A DNA stretch of 64,000 bases from Owenia fusiformis (lineage: Eukaryota; Annelida; Polychaeta; Sabellida; Oweniidae). The stretch is taken from NCBI GenBank assembly GCA_903813345.2, contig CAIIXF020000002.1, positions 24,196,455 through 24,260,454 on the forward strand, read 5' to 3'. Under the pieces are notes generated by a model, which had not been told where the DNA came from, searched no databases, and saw only the letters and a program-made list of their open reading frames with translations. This document shows, piece after piece, positions 57,116 through 64,000 of this stretch. The stretch's first letter is position 1. Every line of letters begins with the position of its first letter. The position numbers were made by a program, and so were the translations under genes.

Positions 57116-57265
57116 CTGCTTTGACTCAAACAGTGAAAACGCTAAATCATAGAAAAATTAAAGATTTTCCAAATTACTCTATACAGTCAAAATGCACTGT
57201 TACATGTTATACTGTGTTTATAAAGCTCAACAAAATAATGCTATAAATTTATTATTATATGTTAC

Positions 57266-57471
57266 CATGGGCGTAGCGCTATTTTAGTACGCCAGTAGTA
57301 CGCCACCACCACAGGAACAAGAGTTGAGTGAATCAAAAAACGAGCATTCGAGGGGGTTTGGGGTTCTCCCCCAGGAAAATTTTGAAATTTGGTTGTATTT
57401 GGAGCAGATTTGCAACTGTTTGGTAGTTGGTACGCCTGTGCGTACCCAGCATACCGGGCGCTACGCCCATG
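57266..57471. mobile_element. MITE with 5-bp TSD GTTAC and CATGGGCGTAGCGC ends
   Basis: Perfect inverted tips CATGGGCGTAGCGC and GCGCTACGCCCATG are flanked by GTTAC at 57261-57265 and 57472-57476. A single GTTACATGTAATG is at about 35253-35265. The 127-codon minus-strand frame (57262-57645) runs through it and is not a gene. Confidence 0.92.
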
Positions 57472-57956
57472 GTTACATGTAATGTATAGCAAAATAAAGA
57501 ACCTTTCTATCATAATAAATGTGCTTATATATAATATACACAAAATCTGTAGAAAGTGAGAAACAGAAATGATAAACCTTTCATAAACCCTTAATTGGTT
57601 ATCTAAAAGGTATATGGACAGTTTAATAATTGTCAGATTTATCATCAGTTGATATGATAGTTATCATCAGGTATGTTGATATTTTGCATATAATATTTTA
57701 AATGTGATATACCTAAATAAAGTCCATTTCTTAATTACATATACAAATGCATATACATATATTAATATATACAAAAAGCAATACAAAACAAGTGAGATGG
57801 AAACAGGAAATAAACATTATCTACTTTTTTCCTTCTAAAGGACATATAAATTGCTGTATTTATGTACATGTGTTTTACAAAAATCATAACAAGCAGACAA
57901 GATACCTATATTTTTCAATTTTAGTTTATTTATTTTCCACATGCTGATTATGGTCT

Positions 57957-58746
57957 CAGGGGCGTAGGAAGGTGTAAATTCAACACTACGCCAAAAATAT
58001 GAAAAAATTGTGTCAAATCTTAACGAATCAAAACGCCTCTTTTATGCTCGTAAAAGGTAATTTTTATGGTAATACCTTTCTAATTGTGCTTAAAATGTTC
58101 GAATGTTTTTCATGATATAAAATCACCATGGAAAGCCGATCTTTTAAATCTCAACAATACAGATTAAAGAAACTAGTATGATCAATAGAAACATGTCCGT
58201 GATCAATGATACAACATAACTCTAATGTCTTCAACTTTTTTTTATAAGATAAATAAAGCCCATGCAAAAGTCAACGTGACATTTTGTGGTAAATTGTTTT
58301 TTCCTTTCAAAATAATTATTGGTGCCTAAATGCTTTATTTCCTAAAATAATAATCTATTATATTTCAAATAAAATAGAAATTAGGGTAATTGCTTTCCTA
58401 GAACTGAAGTTGAAATGTACTTTCATTTTTACTGGCTTAAACTTCCAACTATCATAACCCTCTACCCCAAATCACCTTGATTTTTACGCCAAAAAGTGCC
58501 ATTTATCGTGGCCGAAGCTAGAAAAAAGTAACAGAGGAACAAAAACCTTGCAAAGAGTACTATTGAAAAAATCGAACATATTACATGGTTTCCAAAAACA
58601 TTTCTTTAGTGTGCTCGAGATCACAAACAATTTATTAACAATGAGGAAATATGACTAAAGAACATAAGGAAATTATTAAGCTATTTCATTCTAGCTTTTC
58701 AACACTACGCATTGGCGTTTTGGCGTATATTGTTCCTACGCCACTG
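57957..58746. mobile_element. 790-bp element with 5-bp TSD GGTCT
   Basis: The ends are CAGGGGCGTAGGAA and TTCCTACGCCACTG. GGTCT flanks both sides (57952-57956 and 58747-58751), and the empty site ATTATAGTCTAATC is at about 35727-35740. Subterminal CAACACTACGC is mirrored at both ends. CAG tips suggest hAT; hAT subgroups with 5-bp targets are known. No transposase is seen. Confidence 0.92.
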
Positions 58747-58751
58747 GGTCT

Positions 58752-59144
58752 AATCTAAGTGATTTTAACCACAATAAAAATTCTCTAAAATCTTCCAAAA
58801 GTTGATCAAGGATGATTTTTCATTTGTCTGTCCTACTTTTCCTAAAATAATTTTTAAAATCTGCAAAAACACATTCAACTGTTTCACACCTTTTTTCAGT
58901 AATTTTTTGTATCAATATGAAAGGGAACCTATAACATTTCAATTAGTCATACACATGACTTGCCTAACACATCAAAATATAAGTGCTCATTAATTTTCCA
59001 ACACACTGTTCAAGTCCATGAGGTAAGGTCTAATTTTAGGACATGGGTATTGTATCCGGTATGCATGACCATATGATTTTTCAGAAAAAATTCTGTCCAA
59101 TGTCCAATCCTTTACCAGTAGACGTAGCAGCAGTAACATGTCTA
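58752..59144 (-). other. 3' flank of the frameshifted ZNF gene, with relic finger
   Basis: It matches 35755-35837 and 36529-36763. The relic finger near 59055-59115 (GTATCCGGTATGCATGACC) resembles those at 17655 and 36675. Confidence 0.55.
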
Positions 59145-61667
59145 CTACAAATTCTTGGTAAGAAGAGGACAGTTTTTATTATTCCTTTTTGAGAGAGGAC
59201 ATAAAACAACCCTTGCCACTGACTGGTGAAAGATATTGTGATTTGCTAAGTGGAATTTCTGTGCAAATACCATTGAACAAATGTTACATTTAAACTTGTT
59301 TTCTCCAGTATGGATGAGATTGTGTTTTACTAAGTAAGACTTCTGTGCAAATGTTTTAGTACAAATGTCACATTCAAACTGCTTTTCTCCAGTATGAATG
59401 AGTTTGTGTTTTACTAAGTAAGATTTCTGTGCAAATGTTTTAGAACAAATATCACATTCAAACTGCTTTTCTTCAGTATGAATGAGATTGTGACTTACTA
59501 AGTGATATCTTCTTGCAAATCTTTTAGAACAAATGTCACATTTAAACTGCTTTTCTCCAGTATGGACGAGATTGTGTTTTACTAAGTAAGATTTCTGTGC
59601 AAATGTTTTAGAACAAATGTCACATTCAAACTGTTTTTCTCCAGTATGGATGAGATTGTGACTTGCTAAGTCAGATTTCCTTGTAAATATCTTTGAACAA
59701 ATATCACATTTAAACTTCTTTTCTCCTGTATGGATGAGATTGTGTCTTACTAAGGCAGATTTCCTTGTAAATGTCTTTGAACAAATATCACATTTAAACT
59801 TCTTTTCTCCTGTATGGATGAGATTATGTCTTACTAAGTTAGATTTCCATGCAAATGTCTTTGAACAAATATCACATTTAAACTTCTTTTCTCCTGTATG
59901 GATGAGATTGTGACTTGCTAAGTCAGATTTCCTTGTAAATGTCTTTGAACAAATATCACATTTAAACTTCTTTTCTCCTGCATGGATGAGATTGTGACTT
60001 GCTAAGGAAGATTTAAGTGCAAATGTTTTTGAACAAATATCACATTTAAACTTCTTTTCTCCTGTATGGATGAGATTGTGACTTGCTAAGGAAGATTTAA
60101 GTGCAAATGTTTTTGAACAAATATCACATTTAAACTTCTTTACTCCAGTATGAACGAGATTGTGTCTTACTAAACAAGATCTTCTTACAAATTTTTTACA
60201 ACAAATGTCACATTTAAATTTCTTTTCTCCAGTATGGATGAGATTATGCCTTACTAAACAAGATTTCTTTGCAAATTTTTTACAACAAATGTGACATTTA
60301 AATTTCTTTTCACCAGTATGGATAAGATTGTGACCTGCTAAGTAAGATTTCCTTTTAAATGTCTTTGAACAAATATCACATTTAAACTTCTTTTCCTCTG
60401 TATGGATGAAATTGTGTCTTACTAAACAAGATTTCTTTGCAAATTTTTTACAACAAATGTGACATTTAAATTTCTTTTCACCAGTATGGATAAGATTGTG
60501 ACCTGCTAAGTAAGATTTCCTTGTAAATGTCTTTGAACAAATATCACATTTAAACTTCTTTTCTCCTGTATGGATGAAATTGTGTCTTACTAAACAAGAT
60601 TTAAGTGCAAATGTTTTTGAACAAATATCACATTTAAACTTCTTTTCTCCTGTATGGATGAGATTGTGACTTGCTAAGGAAGATTTAAGTGCAAATGTTT
60701 TTGAACAAATATCACATTTAAACTTCTTTACTCCAGTATGAACGAGATTGTGTCTTACTAAACAAGATCTTCTTACAAATTTTTTACAACAAATGTCACA
60801 TTTAAATTTCTTTTCTCCAGTATGGATGAGATTATGCCTTACTAAACAAGATTTCTTTGCAAATTTTTTACAACAAATGTGACATTTAAATTTCTTTTCA
60901 CCAGTATGGATAAGATTGTGACCTGCTAAGTAAGATTTCCTTGTAAATGTCTTTGAACAAATATCACATTTAAACTTCTTTTCTCCTGTATGGATGAGAA
61001 TGTGACTTGCTAAGTCAGATTTCCTTGTAAATGTCTTTGAACAAATATCACATTTAAACTTCTTTATTCCATTATGTATGAGATTGTGCCTTACTAAGTT
61101 AGATTTCTGTATAAATGTTTGAGAGCAAATGTCACATTTAAACTTCTTTTCTTCACTATGAATGCGATTGTGTCTTACTAAACAAGATCTTGCTGCAAAT
61201 TTTTTACAACAAATGTCACATTTAAATTTCTTTCCTCCAGTATGAATGACATTGTGATTTGCTAAGCCAGATTTCTGTCCAAATGTTTTAGAACAAATGT
61301 CACATTTAAAGTGCTTTTCTCCAGTATGGATGAGGATATGTCTCAATAAATGGTACCTCTGAGCAAACATTTTGAAACAAATGTCACATTTAAACTTCTT
61401 TTCTCCAGTGTGGACGAGATTGTGCTTTACTAAGGTAGATTTCAGTGCAAATGTTTTATAGCAAATTTTACATTCAAACTGCTTTTCTTCAGTATGAATG
61501 GTAGTGTTGTGACTTACTAAGTGATATTTCCTTGCAAATGTTCTAGAGCAAATGTCACATTTATACTTCCTTTCTCCAGTATGGATGAGATTATGGCTTA
61601 TTAAGTTACTTTTCTGCATAAACGTTGTGGAACCAATTTCACATTTAAACTGTTTTTTTTCCATCAT
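59145..61667 (-). CDS. C2H2 zinc-finger protein, main open part of a frameshifted gene
   Basis: This 840-codon frame holds 28 complete fingers. A leading finger has lost its second cysteine (CEIGS), and finger 2 has an extra residue between its histidines (HNTTIH). The tail ARVVLCPLSKRNNKNCPLL is shared with the gene at 36764. A recurrent finger type, CDICCKKF..(K/R)SCLVRH, carries extra cysteines at the residue after CX2C and at helix position 3. A seven-finger block (588 bp) is duplicated, for example TACTCCAGTATGAACGAG at 60141 and 60729. The apparent ATG at 61667 exists only because of a one-base insertion, so the true protein should start at 62360. It is the paralogue of the 32-finger gene by block-2 duplication. 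Confidence 0.85.
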   Translation of the reverse strand: MMEKKQFKCEIGSTTFMQKSNLISHNLIHTGERKYKCDICSRTFARKYHLVSHNTTIHTEEKQFECKICYKTFALKSTLVKHNLVHTGEKKFKCDICFKMFAQRYHLLRHILIHTGEKHFKCDICSKTFGQKSGLANHNVIHTGGKKFKCDICCKKFAARSCLVRHNRIHSEEKKFKCDICSQTFIQKSNLVRHNLIHNGIKKFKCDICSKTFTRKSDLASHILIHTGEKKFKCDICSKTFTRKSYLAGHNLIHTGEKKFKCHICCKKFAKKSCLVRHNLIHTGEKKFKCDICCKKFVRRSCLVRHNLVHTGVKKFKCDICSKTFALKSSLASHNLIHTGEKKFKCDICSKTFALKSCLVRHNFIHTGEKKFKCDICSKTFTRKSYLAGHNLIHTGEKKFKCHICCKKFAKKSCLVRHNFIHTEEKKFKCDICSKTFKRKSYLAGHNLIHTGEKKFKCHICCKKFAKKSCLVRHNLIHTGEKKFKCDICCKKFVRRSCLVRHNLVHTGVKKFKCDICSKTFALKSSLASHNLIHTGEKKFKCDICSKTFALKSSLASHNLIHAGEKKFKCDICSKTFTRKSDLASHNLIHTGEKKFKCDICSKTFAWKSNLVRHNLIHTGEKKFKCDICSKTFTRKSALVRHNLIHTGEKKFKCDICSKIFTRKSDLASHNLIHTGEKQFECDICSKTFAQKSYLVKHNLVHTGEKQFKCDICSKRFARRYHLVSHNLIHTEEKQFECDICSKTFAQKSYLVKHKLIHTGEKQFECDICTKTFAQKSYLVKHNLIHTGENKFKCNICSMVFAQKFHLANHNIFHQSVARVVLCPLSKRNNKNCPLLTKNL

Positions 61668-62360
61668 GGATGAGATTATGATTCGCTAAGGAAGATTTAT
61701 GTGCAAATTCTTTTGAACAAATGTCACATTCAAACTTTTTTTCCGTATGGATGAGAATGTGACTTGCTAAGTAAGATTTCTGAGAAAACATTTTAGAACA
61801 AATGTCACATTTGAATTTCTTTTCTCCTGTATGAATGAGAATGTGACTTACTAAATCAGATTTTCCTTGCAAATGTTTTGGAACAAATGACACATTCAAA
61901 CTGCTTTTCTCCAGTATGAATGATATTGTGTTTTACTAAGATAGATTTCAGTGAAAATCTTTTACTACAAATGTCACATTTAAACAGCTTTTCTCCAGTA
62001 TGAATTAATTTGTGTTTTACTACGTAAGGTTTCTGTGCAAATGTTTTAGTACAAATGTCGCATTTAAACTGCTTTTCTCCAGTATGAATGAGTTTGTGTT
62101 TTACTAAGGTAGATTTCTCTGCAAATGCTTTGGAACAAATGTCACATTCAAATTGCTTTTCTCCAGTATGGATGAGATTGTGACTTCCTAAGCTAGATTT
62201 TCTTGAAAATGTTTTGAGACACATGTCACATTTAAACTTCTTTTCACCAGAGTGGATTAGATTGTGACTTGTTAATTTAGATTGATGCACAAATGTTTTA
62301 GAACAAATGTCACACTTAAATTGTTTTTTTTCCAGTTTTGATGTGATCGTGATTAGACAT
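61645..62360 (-). pseudogene. Frame-broken 5' part of the same ZNF gene
   Basis: The homologous start is ATG 62360 (MSNHDHIKTGKK). Extra single T bases at 62324-62331 (T8), 61861-61864 (T4 where others have T3) and 61653-61660 (T8) each shift the frame, giving open pieces at 61856-62290 and 61645-61899. About eight further fingers are encoded. One linker is a residue short (HTEKKF). All three shifts are +1 in T runs, so sequencing or assembly error is as plausible as real decay. Confidence 0.8.
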
Positions 62361-64000
62361 TCTTATAAGACGCTGATTCAGCACTGTTAATATCCAGTTT
62401 ATACGCGTAATGTTGTTTCACAATAGTATAGCTATACAGAATATCAAGGACTAATTCATAAGGCTGATCAAATGGTTTACTTATACACTATACTCCTTAT
62501 ACATTTCCTCAGTTTTGTGTACACACCACAGACACTTAATCTCGTTAATCTGAGTCTGAGGTCAAATGAAATAAGGCAGGCTGTGGCCAATTTAGTTCAC
62601 GCTGCTTTGTATACTGCAACAGACTGGTATATATCCTAGATATGCTTTGGGATATTTAGCAATGGAAATTCAGCTTATATATTCGATTGTGGTCCATGGT
62701 GCTCTAGGCATACATGCCAAATACATGTTGCAGTTTGCAAATTGTTTAGAACAGTAGAATAACCAAGCTCATTTGAGTTCTATGCTATATTCTCCATGTA
62801 ATATAGGCAGGTTGTTGTCATATTCTGGTTCTTGATTTCAATAATTTTGTTCATAAATTACTGACACTGTTTACTATCCATCTATGATCCCTCGAGGTAT
62901 TTGAAGGAAAAACACTGGTTTAACAGTATGTTCTCTATCTATGCTATAGAGGGGTCTGACGAATGCTTTAATCTGTCAACCACTACTTTGCACTATTGTC
63001 CCATTGTTCATTTATCTGATTTTATAATACTGGTTGTTATGTCTTTTGCATGATCCTTACAACAACTGTCTGTGCTACTAAACAAGAACTGTTAGCAATT
63101 AGATGTGACCTCTTACTTTTGAACAGTTACTTTTACATAAATACCAGCAGACTTAAGATGTACCTGCGCAAATGATATCATGGTGATCTTTCTTTATAAA
63201 TCAACATAAGATATTGAAAGGTGTAGAATTAACAGGAGATACATTGTAAAATAATCAACACTTCTGTTTACAAATTCCCCAATTTTTTTTTTTTCTTCAT
63301 TTATAAGGGAACAAATGGTAAAAATTAAGACAAGACCTGAAGCTTTAAGCATGAGTGTATATTGCTGGCTTCAAGTTACCTTCAAGGGAAGAACCATTAG
63401 ATTGTGGGGGAAATCTCAATGTACCATTCTCATGTCAAATGTGGATCTCAAAGGATCATATTTTTATCTGAATTAGGCACTCAAAAATCATATTGTGAGT
63501 TTAATTGCCTCTCAAAGGATCTTATTTTGAGTGACCCAAAGGATCATGTTTAGAGCCAAATAGGGCTCACAAAGGGTCACATTTTGAGTCAAATGGGGCA
63601 ACCAAAGAATCATATCTTGAACAAAATGGGGCACCCTAAAGAGAGGCCTCCAAGAGCTCCCCCATCCCTATACACACCCCCATATGTTTATTCTTATTAT
63701 TCTACTTCAAACTGTACAGATGATCAATTGAGGTTTCAGTAGAATGTCACAGTGGCTATGTTTATCATGAGTAAATCTCACACGATTATCTTGAACAATT
63801 TTTGACATTTATTAAATCCTCAGGAGAAATTGTGAAATTAGCATGTCTATAGGTTAATTTAAGCATGGGTCTCATTTGTTTATCTGTGTGTACATGTATA
63901 TCTATATCACAGTTAAGTCAGGTTGATCTTTGATTCTACCCTTTGTACCTCCTTTGTATTTATGATACTTTGTGTGCACTCTTTATACGAGTGATAAATC
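62361..64000 (-). promoter_or_regulatory. 5' flank of the last ZNF gene
   Basis: The module CATGGTGATCTT...ATATTGAAAGGTGTAGAA is at 63178-63230 and GGGAAGAACCATTAG at 63386-63400. The latter lies 1026 bp above ATG 62360, the spacing seen at the other units. From about 63425 to 63640 there are degenerate repeats of CAAAGGATCATATTTTGAG. No gene is seen to the end of the window. Confidence 0.5.

Larger units (their letters stand above)
55370..59144. repeat. Segmental duplication block 2, second copy
   Basis: This is the counterpart of 30330-36763. It has its own insertions at 55859-56376, 57266-57471 and 57957-58746, each with an empty site in the first copy. Confidence 0.85.

Noticed and set aside
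57262-57645. 127-codon minus-strand frame
   Set aside because: It crosses a MITE and its flank, and no homologous frame exists in the first block-2 copy.
59145-62360. Programmed frameshifting in the last ZNF gene
   Set aside because: Three shifts in plain T runs, with no slippery-site and pseudoknot context visible, fit error or decay better.

Overview
This is AT-rich nuclear DNA from an animal, most likely a marine invertebrate. It has a spliced exon remnant with AG/GT borders, intergenic DNA packed with inverted-repeat transposons, an APE-type LINE, and large single-exon C2H2 zinc-finger genes. I see no bacterial operons, ribosome-binding sites, tRNA or rRNA genes. The phylum cannot be fixed from sequence alone.

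The host genes are a tandem cluster of polydactyl C2H2 zinc-finger (ZNF) genes, all on the minus strand. They are: a decayed copy (10.4-12.2 kb); a long array cut in two by a MITE (17.8-21.5 kb); an intact 32-finger gene (36.8-39.6 kb); an intact 20-finger gene (51.6-53.3 kb); and a roughly 37-finger gene with three single-base frameshifts (59.1-62.4 kb). Almost every finger is 84 bp (28 residues). The linker is TGEKQFK or TGEKKFK rather than TGEKP, and no KRAB, BTB, SET or other effector domain is visible. Smaller finger fragments lie near 12.4, 25.95, 32.1, 33.6, 34.6, 53.7 and 56.9 kb.

The window looks like a large unit present twice. Block 1 (1-8.4 kb and 42.1-51.6 kb) is followed by a ZNF gene. 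Block 2 (about 30.3-36.7 kb and 55.4-59.1 kb) is followed by a second ZNF gene, and the two copies share a C-terminal tail. Because each block exists twice, many transposons have an empty partner site. This gives exact ends and target-site duplications (TSDs) of 3 to 9 bp for non-autonomous DNA transposons resembling Harbinger, hAT, Mutator and TTAA-type elements. It also dates a 4.1-kb LINE (46.75-50.87 kb) as younger than the block duplication.

A 181-bp exon of a GH13 (maltase or SLC3A1-like) gene is intact at 51132-51312 and broken in two more copies (7.8 and 16.9 kb), each just downstream (in the transcriptional sense) of a ZNF gene or relic. A module about 1 kb upstream of several ZNF start codons is repeated across the window and is a candidate promoter or first exon.
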